NCBI GenBank assembly: GCA_020622105.1
Contig: JAHRYP010000005.1
Coordinates: 33,113-97,112, forward strand
From: Methylotenera sp.
Lineage (GTDB): Bacteria; Pseudomonadota; Gammaproteobacteria; Burkholderiales; Methylophilaceae
Length of the DNA: 64,000 bases
Direction: 5' to 3'
The notes below the pieces were generated by a model. That model did not search any database, was not told the DNA's origin, and saw nothing but the letters and a program-made list of their open reading frames with translations. The translations under genes were made by a program, and so were the position numbers. Positions 9,136 to 19,118 of this stretch are shown here, piece after piece. The stretch's first letter is position 1. Every line of letters begins with the position of its first letter.

Positions 9136-11208
9136 ATGATGAATAAAAACCTAAAAATAATCGCGTGGTTGGCAGTTGCCTTGTTGGGCGCATTTGCACT
9201 GGCCGGCATTGCCCTTAATCGTGGCGAGAGCATCAACGCATTGTGGATCATTACGGCAGCTGTATGTGTCTATGCGCTTGGTTACCGTTTTTATTCAGCG
9301 TGGATTGCAGCCAAGGTGCTGGTGATAGATGAGACCAGAGCGACGCCGGCCGAGCGCCTGGATAACGGACGTGATTTTATTCCAACGAATAAATGGATTG
9401 TATTCGGGCATCACTTTGCGGCGATTGCCGGGCCTGGCCCCTTGATTGGCCCAACGCTGGCTGCGCAATTCGGTTATTTGCCAGGCACGCTGTGGATTCT
9501 GATTGGTGCGGTACTTGGTGGTGCCGTGCAGGATATGGTGATCCTGTTTTTCTCTACACGTCGAAATGGCCGTAGTTTGGGGCAGATGGCGCGTGATGAG
9601 ATCGGTGCGGTGGGTGGTACGGCAGCGTTGATCGGTACATTTCTGATTATGATTATCCTGATCGCTGTACTGGGTCTGGTTGTAGTGAATGCGATGAAGC
9701 ACAGCCCTTGGGCAACTTCTACAGTAGCTGCAACGATTCCTATCGCGATGATTGTTGGTATTTATATGCGTAATATCCGGCCCGGACGCGTACTGGAAGC
9801 CTCAATCATTGGTGTGGTACTCCTGCTGCTTTCAGTATGGGGCGGTGGCTGGATCAATAATCATGAAAGCTTACGTCCGTTGTTTGATCATGATGGCCTG
9901 CCATTAGCCTTTGCGATTATTGTTTACGGATTTGCGGCAGCAGTGCTGCCGGTATGGTTGCTACTGGCACCCCGTGATTACCTATCTACCTTTATGAAGT
10001 TAGGTACGATATTGCTGCTGGCAATTGCGATCGTGATTCTGCGCCCAGAGATACACATGCCGGCAGTGACGCAATTTGTTGATGGTACCGGTCCTATCTT
10101 TGGCGGCAAGCTATTCCCTTTTGTGTTTATTACCATTGCCTGCGGCGCTATTTCCGGTTTTCATGCCTTGATTGCATCCGGGACCACGCCAAAACTACTC
10201 ATGAATGAACGCGATATTCGCATGATAGGTTACGGTGGTATGTTGCTGGAGAGTTTTGTTGCGATCATGGCTATGATCGCCGCTACCGTGCTGGAGCCGG
10301 GTATCTTCTTTGCGATTAACAGCCCGGCGGGTGTGGTCGGCAAAGAGGCCGTGGATGCAATCGCAAAAATCAACAGCTGGGGCTTTGCCGTGACTGTGGA
10401 GCAGATGGAGCAGCTTGCCAAAGACATGGGTGAAACCACGCTGTTTGCGAGAACTGGCGGTGCACCTAGTTTAGCAGTAGGGATGGCCAGCATATTCGGC
10501 AGTGCGTTTGGTAAGCACTTACTGGCACTGTGGTATCACTTTGCCATTATGTTTGAGGCGATTTTTATACTGACAACACTAGATGCAGGCACCCGTGTCG
10601 GGCGTTTTATGTTGCAGGATATGCTGGGTAACTTTAATAAAAAACTCGGTGAAACTTCTTACATGCCGTCCGTGATTTTTACCAGTAGTGTTGTGGTGGC
10701 AGGCTGGGGTTACTTTTTATATATCGGGGTCATTGATCCCAACGGTGGTGTAAATATTTTATGGCCGTTGTTCGGTATTGCGAACCAAATGCTGGCTGCG
10801 ATTGCCTTATGTGTAGCAACAGGCATTCTGGTTAAATCTGGAAAACTGAAGTACGCTTGGGTAACAGGCTTGCCATTGTTATGGCTGGTGGTTGTGACGA
10901 CTACGGCTGCTTATGAAAAGATTTTCAGTTCGGATATTCGTGTGGGCTTTCTTGCTGCTGCAAATGACATGTCAGCCAAGCTTTACAGTGGTGCGCTACC
11001 GCCGGAAAAAGCTGCAGTGGCGCCGCAATTGATTTTTAATCAGCACCTTGATGCGTATTTAACCATGTTTTTTGTAGTGGTGCTGTGGGTGGTAATTGTT
11101 GATATGCTGCGTTTGTGTGTACGTTACTTAAGCGGCAAGCAGGTATTGAAGTTATCCGAAGTGCCGCATGAGCCGAGTCGGTTGGTTGAGGATTGGGTAA
11201 GAGACTAA
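9136..11208 (+). CDS. cstA: Carbon starvation protein CstA-type transporter
   Basis: A 690-residue polytopic inner-membrane protein of the CstA/BtsT family, members of which import pyruvate or peptides. Family signatures are WIVFGHHFAAIAGPGPLIGP (about 88-107), GAVQDMVILF, GAISGFHALIASGTTPKLL and TTLDAGTRVGRFMLQD (about 480-495). Around 16 hydrophobic helices are visible and the length matches E. coli CstA (701 aa). The stop codon overlaps the start of the next gene by one base (TAATG), so it is translationally coupled to the ybdD-like gene, as in E. coli cstA-ybdD. Confidence 0.95.
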   Translation: MMNKNLKIIAWLAVALLGAFALAGIALNRGESINALWIITAAVCVYALGYRFYSAWIAAKVLVIDETRATPAERLDNGRDFIPTNKWIVFGHHFAAIAGPGPLIGPTLAAQFGYLPGTLWILIGAVLGGAVQDMVILFFSTRRNGRSLGQMARDEIGAVGGTAALIGTFLIMIILIAVLGLVVVNAMKHSPWATSTVAATIPIAMIVGIYMRNIRPGRVLEASIIGVVLLLLSVWGGGWINNHESLRPLFDHDGLPLAFAIIVYGFAAAVLPVWLLLAPRDYLSTFMKLGTILLLAIAIVILRPEIHMPAVTQFVDGTGPIFGGKLFPFVFITIACGAISGFHALIASGTTPKLLMNERDIRMIGYGGMLLESFVAIMAMIAATVLEPGIFFAINSPAGVVGKEAVDAIAKINSWGFAVTVEQMEQLAKDMGETTLFARTGGAPSLAVGMASIFGSAFGKHLLALWYHFAIMFEAIFILTTLDAGTRVGRFMLQDMLGNFNKKLGETSYMPSVIFTSSVVVAGWGYFLYIGVIDPNGGVNILWPLFGIANQMLAAIALCVATGILVKSGKLKYAWVTGLPLLWLVVVTTTAAYEKIFSSDIRVGFLAAANDMSAKLYSGALPPEKAAVAPQLIFNQHLDAYLTMFFVVVLWVVIVDMLRLCVRYLSGKQVLKLSEVPHEPSRLVEDWVRD

Positions 11209-11399
11209 TGTTAAAAAAACTAAAACATGTGTGGCATATCATCCGTCGCTTGGCGGGTGATGATGCATACGAACAGTACCTGAAACACCATGCTGAATTT
11301 CACGCTGCTACGGTAGATGCGCCCCCTGCGCTATCGCGTAAGGAGTTCTTTAAGCTATGGCAGGATAATAAATGGAAAGGTGTGAAACGTTGTTGTTAA
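11208..11399 (+). CDS. YbdD/YjiX family small protein
   Basis: A 63-residue basic protein starting MLKKLKHVWHIIRRLAGDDA and containing YEQYLKHHAEFH and LSRKEFFKLWQDNKWKGVKR, the DUF466 pattern. These small proteins almost always follow cstA or btsT and are thought to modulate the transporter. The chosen ATG overlaps the cstA stop by one base; an upstream in-frame TTG exists but is less likely. Confidence 0.9.
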   Translation: MLKKLKHVWHIIRRLAGDDAYEQYLKHHAEFHAATVDAPPALSRKEFFKLWQDNKWKGVKRCC

Positions 11400-11653
11400 A
11401 GCAGGCGCTGACTGATGCAGAAATTTCCCGCGTCATTGAGATGGCGTGGGAAGACCGTACGCCATTTGAAGCAATAGCGGTGCAGTTTGGCTTGAATCAG
11501 GATGGGGTCATTAAGTTGATGCGTTCTCACCTGAAACAAAGTTCTTTTAAATTGTGGCGTGAACGTACTAACGGGCAAAAGACCAAGCACTTGATGTTAA
11601 GACACGCTGCGGTGACCAGGCATAAGGCTAATCACCGCGTTAAGCAATTCTGA
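11372..11653 (+). CDS. TIGR03643/DUF2805 family protein
   Basis: A 93-residue basic protein with the family core DAEISRVIEMAWEDRTPFEA, then FGLNQDGVIKLMRSHLKQSSFKLWRER, a pattern resembling a helix-turn-helix. Function is unknown. Its frame overlaps the end of the ybdD-like gene by 28 bases if the ATG at 11372 is used; TTG codons at 11390 or 11393 would give a start closer to the conserved core. The C-terminal tail is rich in His, Arg and Lys. It converges with lgt, the two stops being 11 bases apart. Confidence 0.8.
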   Translation: MERCETLLLKQALTDAEISRVIEMAWEDRTPFEAIAVQFGLNQDGVIKLMRSHLKQSSFKLWRERTNGQKTKHLMLRHAAVTRHKANHRVKQF

Positions 11654-11664
11654 CTTTGCTTGCT

Positions 11665-12450
11665 TTAGCGTGAGTTTATTTTTTGGCTGACAATAAACAT
11701 TACAACACCGATGATCACCATCGGTAAACTTAACCATTGACCCATGCTCAAGCCCATAGACAATAGACCTAGATAGTCGTCCGGTTCGCGCGTATATTCC
11801 GCGACAAACCTGAAGCTGCCATAGCCAATCAGGAATAATGCGGAGATAGCGCCGGTTGCGCGCGGTTTTGCTGAGTAGATCCATAGAATCAGAAACAGTA
11901 GAATACCTTCAAGTGCAAATTCATAAAGTTGTGACGGATGGCGCAGCAGATTATCTACGCGAGGGAATATCATGCCGAAGTCAGCGTTGGTGACTCTGCC
12001 CCATAATTCACCGTTAATGAAGTTACCCATACGGCCAGCGCCTAAGCCGATTGGCACCAAGGGTGCCACAAAATCCATGATCTTTAGCCAGTTTAAGTGG
12101 TATTTTCTGCCAAAAAACCACATAGCTCCCAGTACGCCCAGAAATCCGCCATGGAAGCTCATGCCACCTTGCCATACCGCGAAAATTTCTGCTGGATGTT
12201 CAATAAAGTAATCTAGCTGGTAGAACAGTACATAGCCCAGACGACCGCCGATAATCACGCCAAGTGCGCCAAAGAATAAAGCGTCATCTAGCATGGGCAC
12301 AGTCCAGCGATGCCAGCTACGATGCTTGATCTGCCATTTACCTAAAGCCAGAAAAGATAAAAAACCGATCAGGTACATCAAGCCGTACCAATGGATACCA
12401 AAAGAACCTAAATGGATGGCAACGGGATCAAACTGTGGGTGAACAAACAT
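11665..12450 (-). CDS. lgt: Prolipoprotein diacylglyceryl transferase
   Basis: A 261-residue inner-membrane enzyme that transfers diacylglycerol from phosphatidylglycerol to the lipobox cysteine of prolipoproteins. Seven hydrophobic helices are visible. Signatures include [14 protein letters not shown] (about 18-31), the highly conserved [11 protein letters not shown] and the Lgt signature [14 protein letters not shown] (about 138-151), followed by [12 protein letters not shown]. Its clients in this window include the lipoproteins at 35755 and 59655. Confidence 0.96.
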   Translation of the reverse strand: MFVHPQFDPVAIHLGSFGIHWYGLMYLIGFLSFLALGKWQIKHRSWHRWTVPMLDDALFFGALGVIIGGRLGYVLFYQLDYFIEHPAEIFAVWQGGMSFHGGFLGVLGAMWFFGRKYHLNWLKIMDFVAPLVPIGLGAGRMGNFINGELWGRVTNADFGMIFPRVDNLLRHPSQLYEFALEGILLFLILWIYSAKPRATGAISALFLIGYGSFRFVAEYTREPDDYLGLLSMGLSMGQWLSLPMVIIGVVMFIVSQKINSR

Positions 12451-12544
12451 GAGGGTTAACTTCTAGTGAATAGGTTGTGATTTTACCTAAAATTTCCGTA
12501 AAGACTAAATTTAGTACTTAATATAATTTGTAATGGCAGCTTTA

Positions 12545-13273
12545 TTAAATGCGGGGTAGCGCGTTGCGCTCCAATTCAACCAGATGCGGCAGTAGTTCAG
12601 AGTTTTTCTGCACATGAAAAATAAAACGCGGCACATCATGCGTGGTAGTCTGCGCCATGAAAGGTTCGCCCCAAAAGCTCAGTAATGCTTCGGTATCTCC
12701 ACTTGACTGATTATCGGCAAGAATAAAAGAAACGGTTTTGCTTAAATCTCGCCAGCGCGGCGCCCGGACTTTTTCGCTGCCATTGCAAGCCGCAATCTTG
12801 GGTTGTATCTCTTGCTGCCAGAGTTCTCGCTGGCTTTCATCCAGTACAAACTGTATGGATTTTACAAGCGGGTTTTCCACTGCTGGTCGTAACAATGCGT
12901 CAAACAGCGGCTGCGGTTTGTACATAGACATGCATAGGTTGTACCAGAGGGTGTCGCCGCTCATTTGCCTGACAAACTGTTCATTGGCTGAGCGCAAGTG
13001 GCGGGGGCCAACCAAAACAACATCCGGAGCTTTTAAAGTGGATTGAATATTATTGATGGCCTGTAAAGCATGCTGCACTTGTTCGGCAGTAATTTCATTA
13101 TTTCTTGTGTGGCGCATGAAATTAATCAGCAGCAAAGCAATCAAGGCTAAAACAATCGGCAGAATGACGTGTTCGTCAACGATGTGGAGCAGATGCAGAA
13201 TCAGGGCAATTACAGCAGCAATAATTCCGGCGATGGCATCCCATTCAAAGCTTATGATTTTTTTTAATGTCAT
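12545..13273 (-). CDS. Hypothetical two-helix membrane protein
   Basis: A 242-residue protein I do not recognise. It begins with two hydrophobic segments (about 13-31 and 36-53) and then has a cytoplasmic soluble part of about 185 residues. The soluble part starts with a coiled-coil-like stretch (TAEQVQHALQAINNIQ) followed by an alpha/beta-looking domain with DVVLVGPRHLRSANEQF, YKPQPLFDALLRP and IQFVLDESQREL. No catalytic motif is obvious; the layout loosely resembles membrane-tethered PLD-like sensor domains but lacks a clear HKD motif. It lies upstream of lgt, 94 bases apart, on the same strand. Confidence 0.6.
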   Translation of the reverse strand: MTLKKIISFEWDAIAGIIAAVIALILHLLHIVDEHVILPIVLALIALLLINFMRHTRNNEITAEQVQHALQAINNIQSTLKAPDVVLVGPRHLRSANEQFVRQMSGDTLWYNLCMSMYKPQPLFDALLRPAVENPLVKSIQFVLDESQRELWQQEIQPKIAACNGSEKVRAPRWRDLSKTVSFILADNQSSGDTEALLSFWGEPFMAQTTTHDVPRFIFHVQKNSELLPHLVELERNALPRI

Positions 13274-13503
13274 TTCAGGGTCTCACTTTGACGAATTAAT
13301 GACTTGCAGAATTAATGGTCAAATTAAGCTGAGTCACTTAGGGTGATAAGTTGGCTTAATATTGCCAACGCAAGCTTAGGCTTAATAACACGTGTTTGTC
13401 TATAATTTTGTTGGGTTTGTAACTGTGAAATTAGCGTAGAAAACCATACAGAATTTATTCTACGGTATACAGGGAGGTGTTATTGAACTTGGTGCTTTTA
13501 TTT

Positions 13504-13887
13504 TCAACCCATGAGCTTGGCAAATAGACGGCAGAAGAAATTGACATTGCTACCGCCTCTTCTGCTGATTGGTCTTTTGATTGGGTAGGTGAAAAAGTAA
13601 TTGCGGATAGCGAAAACAATGCAAATTGAGCCAAGTGCTATACCTGCCAACTGGATCCAATAAATGCGCCTCATGAACAATGTTTCAGCAATAGGGCGAA
13701 CTGAGCCGTGCTGCAGTGTGCTGAGCTCATGGTTAAGCCAGGCCGGAACCACCCAATAAAAAATCATAAACAGTAAAGAACCAAGTAGAATATAAGCTCG
13801 CCAAGTAAACATATTCGTGATATGCAGGCTCTCAGATGACGCTGCATCTGGTATTTTTCGATTTTTGTGATCACGACTTTGGGGCAT
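13504..13887 (-). CDS. Hypothetical membrane protein
   Basis: A 127-residue protein of unknown function. It has a polar N-terminal stretch of about 28 residues, two hydrophobic helices (about 31-50, YILLGSLLFMIFYWVVPAW, and about 76-95, IQLAGIALGSICIVFAI) and a basic C-terminal tail (PIKRPISRRGGSN...). No family is recognised. It stands alone, transcribed away from ilvD. Confidence 0.5.
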   Translation of the reverse strand: MPQSRDHKNRKIPDAASSESLHITNMFTWRAYILLGSLLFMIFYWVVPAWLNHELSTLQHGSVRPIAETLFMRRIYWIQLAGIALGSICIVFAIRNYFFTYPIKRPISRRGGSNVNFFCRLFAKLMG

Positions 13888-14216
13888 AAATTCCTTTTAA
13901 AGCGATATACAGAGCTTGGATTGAGCTTAAATGCTGTTATGCGTCTTGTTCGCGGTATTTTGTTGTGGCAATCACTGACAATTAACCATGTAAATAGTAC
14001 GGGATAATTTGTGTGAGATCATCACCAGACTTGGTGATAACAAGCTTTAATTTATCGTGATTGTTAATTTAAACCGACATGCGAGTGGTATATTTTCTGC
14101 TAAATATCTGGTTTGTGTTAAATCACATATCTTTCATCATATTTCTTTGGCTAGTTCACGTTACTAGTCTAAAATTACACTTTTATTTAATCTTCAAATA
14201 ATTACGGATTTTTATC
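13888..14216. other. Intergenic region between a hypothetical gene and ilvD
   Basis: This 329-base AT-rich gap separates two divergently transcribed genes and must hold their promoters, though I cannot assign boxes with confidence. One small hairpin is visible: ATCACCA at 14021-14027 pairs with TGGTGAT at 14032-14038 around GACT. No leader peptide with branched-chain codon runs was seen upstream of ilvD. Confidence 0.5.
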
Positions 14217-16067
14217 ATGCCAGTTTATCGTTCACGCACTACTACTCATGGTCGCAATATGGCGGGTGCACGCGCATTGTGGCGTGCTACCGGCATGAAA
14301 GATGGCGACTTCGACAAACCTATCATTGCAATTGCCAACTCGTTTACGCAATTTGTACCTGGCCACGTTCATCTTAAAGATATGGGTCAATTGGTTGCAC
14401 GCGAGATTGAAAAAGCGGGTGGCGTAGCAAAAGAGTTCAACACCATTGCGGTGGATGACGGTATTGCTATGGGTCACAGCGGCATGCTCTATAGCCTGCC
14501 TAGCCGTGATTTGATTGCAGACAGCGTAGAGTACATGGTCAACGCACACTGTGCAGATGCCTTGGTATGTATTTCAAACTGCGACAAAATTACCCCAGGT
14601 ATGCTGATGGCGGCATTGCGCTTGAATATCCCAGTGGTATTTGTTTCCGGCGGCCCGATGGAAGCGGGTAAAGTAAGTTGGGGTGGTAATACACATAAAC
14701 TGGATTTGGTAGATGCGATGGTTGCTGCTGCCGATGATAAAGTGAGTGATGCCGAGTCTGATGCGATTGAGCGTTCAGCCTGCCCAACCTGCGGTTCGTG
14801 TTCAGGTATGTTTACTGCCAACTCTATGAACTGCTTAACTGAGGCATTAGGTCTTAGCTTGCCGGGTAACGGCTCTACTCTAGCTACGCACTCTGCACGT
14901 AAGGAGCTATTCCTGAAAGCGGGTCGTTTGATTGTTGAGCTGGCCAAGCGTCATTACGAGCAGGATGATTACAGCGTGTTGCCACGCAGCATTGCTAATA
15001 TTAAAGCTTTTGAGAATGCGATGAGCCTGGATGTGGCAATGGGTGGTTCAACCAATACCGTATTACATTTACTGGCTGCAGCCCATGAAGCCGGCGTTGA
15101 TTTTACAATGAGTGATATTGACCAGATTTCGCGCAAAGTCCCGTGTGTAAGCAAAGTAGCGCCAGCTACTGCTAAATACCATATGGAAGATGTACACCGT
15201 GCCGGTGGCGTGATGGCAATTCTGGGTGAGTTGGATCGTGCAGGTGTGATTCATCGCGATACGCCAACCGTGCATACTGCAACATTAGGCGACGCCCTGG
15301 ATCAATGGGACATTAAAGTTACCGACAATGAAGATGTGAAGAAATTCTATCGAGCAGCACCAGGCGGCATTTCAACTACCATTGCTTTCAGCCAAAGCAT
15401 GCTATACCCGACACTGGATGATGATCGCGCTGAGGGCTGTATTCGTGATAAAGCACACGCTTACTCACTGGATGGTGGCTTGGCCGTGCTTTACGGCAAC
15501 ATTGCGCAAGATGGCTGTATCGTTAAAACTGCCGGTGTGGATGACAGCATCCTGAAATTTACCGGTCGTGCACGTATTTTTGAAAGTCAGGATAGTGCGG
15601 TTGAAGCAATTCTGGCCGATAAAATTGTAGCGGGTGATGTAGTGGTGATTCGTTACGAAGGTCCGCGCGGCGGCCCAGGCATGCAGGAAATGTTATATCC
15701 GACTTCATACCTGAAATCTAAAGGTCTAGGCGCAGCCTGTGCGCTACTCACAGATGGCCGCTTCTCAGGCGGTACATCAGGCCTGAGTATTGGCCATGCT
15801 TCTCCTGAAGCGGCCGAAGGTGGCGCTATAGGCTTGGTACAGGAAAACGATACGATTGAAATTGACATTCCTAATCGCACCATTCATTTAGCAGTGACTG
15901 ATGAAGAGCTGTCACACCGTCGATTAAAAATGGAAGAAAAAGGCAAAGCCGCATGGAAGCCGGTTGACCGTGAGCGCGTGGTTTCACCAGCCTTGCGCGC
16001 TTATGCTGCAATGAGTACCAGTGCAGCGCGTGGCGCAGTGCGCGATGTCTCTCAAATCGAGAAGTAA
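14217..16067 (+). CDS. ilvD: Dihydroxy-acid dehydratase
   Basis: A 616-residue enzyme that dehydrates 2,3-dihydroxy acids to 2-keto acids in valine, isoleucine and leucine synthesis. It starts [20 protein letters not shown], the E. coli-like type. The iron-sulfur ligands are visible in [18 protein letters not shown] (about 122) and in [18 protein letters not shown] (about 190-207). Late motifs include [12 protein letters not shown] and [18 protein letters not shown]. Length is normal. The gene is monocistronic or cotranscribed with the mutarotase gene 70 bases downstream, though a hairpin lies between them. Confidence 0.97.
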   Translation: MPVYRSRTTTHGRNMAGARALWRATGMKDGDFDKPIIAIANSFTQFVPGHVHLKDMGQLVAREIEKAGGVAKEFNTIAVDDGIAMGHSGMLYSLPSRDLIADSVEYMVNAHCADALVCISNCDKITPGMLMAALRLNIPVVFVSGGPMEAGKVSWGGNTHKLDLVDAMVAAADDKVSDAESDAIERSACPTCGSCSGMFTANSMNCLTEALGLSLPGNGSTLATHSARKELFLKAGRLIVELAKRHYEQDDYSVLPRSIANIKAFENAMSLDVAMGGSTNTVLHLLAAAHEAGVDFTMSDIDQISRKVPCVSKVAPATAKYHMEDVHRAGGVMAILGELDRAGVIHRDTPTVHTATLGDALDQWDIKVTDNEDVKKFYRAAPGGISTTIAFSQSMLYPTLDDDRAEGCIRDKAHAYSLDGGLAVLYGNIAQDGCIVKTAGVDDSILKFTGRARIFESQDSAVEAILADKIVAGDVVVIRYEGPRGGPGMQEMLYPTSYLKSKGLGAACALLTDGRFSGGTSGLSIGHASPEAAEGGAIGLVQENDTIEIDIPNRTIHLAVTDEELSHRRLKMEEKGKAAWKPVDRERVVSPALRAYAAMSTSAARGAVRDVSQIEK

Positions 16068-16080
16068 AACTAGCAACACT

Positions 16081-16106
16081 AATTGGCCGCTTGGCGGCGG
16101 CCAATT
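16081..16106. terminator. Hairpin after ilvD
   Basis: AATTGGCCGC (16081-16090) and GCGGCCAATT (16097-16106) form a perfect 10-base-pair stem with a 6-base loop. It lacks a strong T run, so it may only attenuate readthrough into the mutarotase gene. Confidence 0.5.
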
Positions 16107-16137
16107 AAATTTAGAGTTAAGTTCAGAGTAAATTTAA

Positions 16138-17061
16138 ATGACGCAAACCAGTGCAGTAAAAAAAATTAACCCAGTTGCAGAAGCCGAGCACCATCACGTA
16201 CGTTTCATTCGCGATGAGAGCGGTTTGGATTACATCGAAATCGATAATGAATTTTCAACTGCAAAAATTGCATTGCAGGGCGCCCATGTCATGGCATGGC
16301 AGCCAAAATCACAGCAGCATCCGGTATTATGGCTGTCAAGTAATGCGCGCTATGTGCCAGGCCGTTCTATCCGCGGCGGCATACCAATCTGCTGGCCATG
16401 GTTTGGCGCACATCCGACAGATAGCACACTGTGCCCACATGGCTTTGCACGCGTGATGCCATGGCAGGTGGTTGATGCTGAAACGCTTAATAACGGGGCA
16501 ACCCGCATAGAGTTGCAAATGCTGGAGCCAGCCGAATCAAAACGGCAGCTTTCATATCCGCACCTGCTGACCATTACAATTACGGTAGGTGAGACTTTAA
16601 GGCTTGATCTTGCGACAACCAATAAAGCGGATCATCCGTTTATGGTAGGCGAGGCGTTACATACATATTTTCAGGTAAGTGACGTGGCTTCTGTTCAAAT
16701 TAAAGGTTTGGAAGATACACTCTACGCTGACAAGGTGTTCAATTATGAGCGTCGTGTAGAGACCAATGATGTGCGGTTTCACGGAGAGTTCGATCGCGTT
16801 TATCTAAACACTAATGCCGACTGCATGATTCATGATGCTGGCTTAAACCGTCAAATTCGTATTTCAAAATCCGGTAGCCAGTCAACAGTGATCTGGAATC
16901 CATGGGGAGAAAAAGCGAATCAAATGGTGGATATGGGTAAGCCGGATGAATGGCGTGAGATGATTTGCGTGGAAACAGCAAATGCACTGGAAAATTCGGT
17001 AGTGATTAGTCCAGGCAGAACACATACAATGTCGGTTGAGTATCGTGTGGAGACGCTTTAA
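16138..17061 (+). CDS. D-hexose-6-phosphate mutarotase (YeaD-like)
   Basis: A 307-residue aldose-1-epimerase-fold protein of the glucose-6-phosphate 1-epimerase group, which interconverts alpha and beta anomers of hexose 6-phosphates. Visible motifs are GAHVMAWQPKSQQHPVLWLS (about 42-61), RSIRGGIPICWPWFGAHP, HGFARVMPWQV with the catalytic His, GEALHTYFQVSD, and the C-terminal WREMICVETANA with the catalytic Glu. In a ribulose-monophosphate methylotroph it could help balance hexose phosphates; that is inference. Confidence 0.9.
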   Translation: MTQTSAVKKINPVAEAEHHHVRFIRDESGLDYIEIDNEFSTAKIALQGAHVMAWQPKSQQHPVLWLSSNARYVPGRSIRGGIPICWPWFGAHPTDSTLCPHGFARVMPWQVVDAETLNNGATRIELQMLEPAESKRQLSYPHLLTITITVGETLRLDLATTNKADHPFMVGEALHTYFQVSDVASVQIKGLEDTLYADKVFNYERRVETNDVRFHGEFDRVYLNTNADCMIHDAGLNRQIRISKSGSQSTVIWNPWGEKANQMVDMGKPDEWREMICVETANALENSVVISPGRTHTMSVEYRVETL

Positions 17062-17326
17062 ATTCATCGATTATGTTTTTTAGCGTTCGTACACAACACT
17101 TTAGTTTTTTTAATGTCAGAAATACGTGGATAATGTCAACGCCCGTAACTGTTGGTGCGTTAGATATCCACAAAGTGTTATAGAGTTACCGGGTTAGCCT
17201 GATCAAATTGATTGAATTTAAGCGTAGTTATTTGATTTAGCTCACTTGTTAAAATTTTAATAATGGGTATTATTAAAGCGTTGTAAATTAAATAATTATT
17301 ATTAGGCGTTAATTTAAGGAGATAGC

Positions 17327-17653
17327 ATGAAAGCTTTATTACTAACAATCGCTGCTGCTGGTTCTATGTTTGTTGCAGCACAAGCTAACGCGGTGGATGC
17401 AGCGGCGGCACAAGCATTGGCACAAAAAAGCGGCTGTTTAGCTTGCCACAGTATCGACAAAAAAGTGTTAGGCCCATCTTACAAAGATGTTGCTGCTAAA
17501 TACAAAGGCGATAAAACTGCAGAAGCTAAAATGATTGAAAAAGTTAAAAAAGGTGGTAGCGGTGTTTGGGGTCCTATGCCTATGCCGGCTAATAGCCCAC
17601 AAGTTAAAGATGCAGACATCAAAACTATCGTTGCTTGGATTTTAGCAATGTAA
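17327..17653 (+). CDS. Class I c-type cytochrome (c551/c552-like)
   Basis: A 108-residue periplasmic monoheme cytochrome. A signal peptide ends near residue 22 (AAQANA). The heme-binding CLACH (C37, C40, H41) comes next, and the axial Met lies in WGPMPMPAN (about 84-86). GPSYKDVAAKYKG and the C-terminal IKTIVAWILAM fit the c551 fold. It would carry electrons to terminal oxidases or denitrification enzymes; in methylotrophs such small cytochromes may take electrons from the methanol dehydrogenase chain. A good ribosome binding site (AAGGAGATAGC) precedes the start and a strong terminator follows. Confidence 0.93.
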   Translation: MKALLLTIAAAGSMFVAAQANAVDAAAAQALAQKSGCLACHSIDKKVLGPSYKDVAAKYKGDKTAEAKMIEKVKKGGSGVWGPMPMPANSPQVKDADIKTIVAWILAM

Positions 17654-17670
17654 TTGAGTTTGGATTTAAT

Positions 17671-17700
17671 AAAAAGCCAGCTTAATCGCTGGCTTTTTTT
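17671..17700 (+). terminator. Intrinsic terminator of the cytochrome c gene
   Basis: AAAAAGCCAGC and GCTGGCTTTTTT pair around TTAATC, and the 3' T run is at least 8 long. It separates the cytochrome gene from the converging transporter gene at 17723 and may act in both directions. Confidence 0.88.
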
Positions 17701-17722
17701 ATAACTGCCAGAGTTGGAAAAT

Positions 17723-19075
17723 TTATTTTACTAGCCCGAACAAATATAAAAACACAGCAATAATTGCAATTGGTGAAATGTAGTTGTTTGTGATGCGCCA
17801 AAGTTTAAATCCACGATTATCCAGATTCAATTCATCTTGTACGTGATCCCTCTTCATAAAATAGCCGGCAAAAAGTGCCATAAGTAGACCGCCAAGAGGC
17901 AGTAGTATTGTTGAAGTAAGTTTATCCAGCGTTTCAAAAATATTGAGCCCGAAGACGATTTTGACGTGTTGCCAATCGTTGAATGAAAGCACGACAGTAA
18001 TGCCTAGCAACCATACTGCCAAACCAAGCGCTACTGCCGAAACTTTGCGCGAAATTTTTGTATTTTCTACAATCCAGGCAACAGTCGGCTCAACCAGAGA
18101 TATTGCCGATGTCCATGCTGCAAATGCAACCAACATAAAAAATAGTGTAGCAATTAAGCTGCCCCATGGCATATTGCCAAAAGCGATAGGCAGCGTTTGA
18201 AAGATTAAGCCAGGGCCAGCATTCGGTGCTAGATTGTTGGCAAACACCAATGCATAAATTGCCAACCCCACCAGCAGGCCGAGCATGGTATCTGCCAGCG
18301 CAATATATATGGTGGTACGTGCTATGGAAACATGTCGTTGCAGGTATGAGCCATAGACCATCACAGAACCCATGCCCAGACTGAGCGAGAAGAACGCATG
18401 ACCGAGTGCCGATAATACAGCGACAGGTGTAATCTTCGAAAAATCCAGACTGAACATAAAGTGATATGCTGCTTGCATATCGCCCACAGACATACTGTAG
18501 CCGAGCAGGATAAGCAGAATAAAAAACAGTGCGGGGATAAGAATGTTATTCGCTTTTTCCAGCCCTGAATTCACACCGCGCGCTACCACGCCCATGGTGA
18601 GACACATAAAAACAGTATGCCAGAACAGCAGGGTCAAAGGTGATGCCAGCAGGTCATTAAAATTAGCGGTAGATTCTGCCGCCTTAATATCTACAAAAGA
18701 ACCTTTTATGGCTTCGGTAATGAAGTACAGCACCCAGCCACCAATCACGCTGTAAAAACTCAGGATCAGCAGACCGGTCAACATGCCCATGCCCCCCAGC
18801 AGTTTCCAGTAAGGTGAAGCCTTAGCTTCAATAGCCAAAGCTTCTATGCCGTTAAATGGATTTTTCTGGGCGCGTCTGCCGAGCAAGATCTCCGTCATCA
18901 TCAATGGGATGCCTACAATCAATATGCAAGCAATGAATACCAGCACAAAGGCACTGCCACCATTGACGCCTATCATATAGGGTAATTTCCATATATTACC
19001 CAGGCCGATGGCGGAACCCGCAGTAGCAAGCATAAAGGTCCAGCGGTTGCGCCAAGTGCTGCGATGATGCGTCAT
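17723..19075 (-). CDS. Sodium-dependent transporter of the NSS (SNF) family
   Basis: A 450-residue inner-membrane symporter with about 12 helices, of the LeuT-like neurotransmitter:sodium symporter family. It starts with WRNRWTFMLATAGSAIGLGN (about 8-27), the unwound TM1 that binds Na+ and substrate. Later landmarks are FFSLSLGMGSVMVYGSYL (TM6) and FAAWTSAISLVEPTVAWI (TM8). The likely substrate is an amino acid, not defined further. It is followed upstream by a second Na+-coupled amino-acid carrier gene on the same strand, 43 bases apart. Confidence 0.92.
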   Translation of the reverse strand: MTHHRSTWRNRWTFMLATAGSAIGLGNIWKLPYMIGVNGGSAFVLVFIACILIVGIPLMMTEILLGRRAQKNPFNGIEALAIEAKASPYWKLLGGMGMLTGLLILSFYSVIGGWVLYFITEAIKGSFVDIKAAESTANFNDLLASPLTLLFWHTVFMCLTMGVVARGVNSGLEKANNILIPALFFILLILLGYSMSVGDMQAAYHFMFSLDFSKITPVAVLSALGHAFFSLSLGMGSVMVYGSYLQRHVSIARTTIYIALADTMLGLLVGLAIYALVFANNLAPNAGPGLIFQTLPIAFGNMPWGSLIATLFFMLVAFAAWTSAISLVEPTVAWIVENTKISRKVSAVALGLAVWLLGITVVLSFNDWQHVKIVFGLNIFETLDKLTSTILLPLGGLLMALFAGYFMKRDHVQDELNLDNRGFKLWRITNNYISPIAIIAVFLYLFGLVK

Positions 19076-19118
19076 GAAGGCCTCTTGGATTTATTCCTGA
19101 ATCATGATTTTCGAAATA

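Noticed and set aside
17160-17260. FNR-type site upstream of the cytochrome c gene
   Set aside because: TTGAT and ATCAA half-sites occur but not with the four-base spacing needed for an FNR box.
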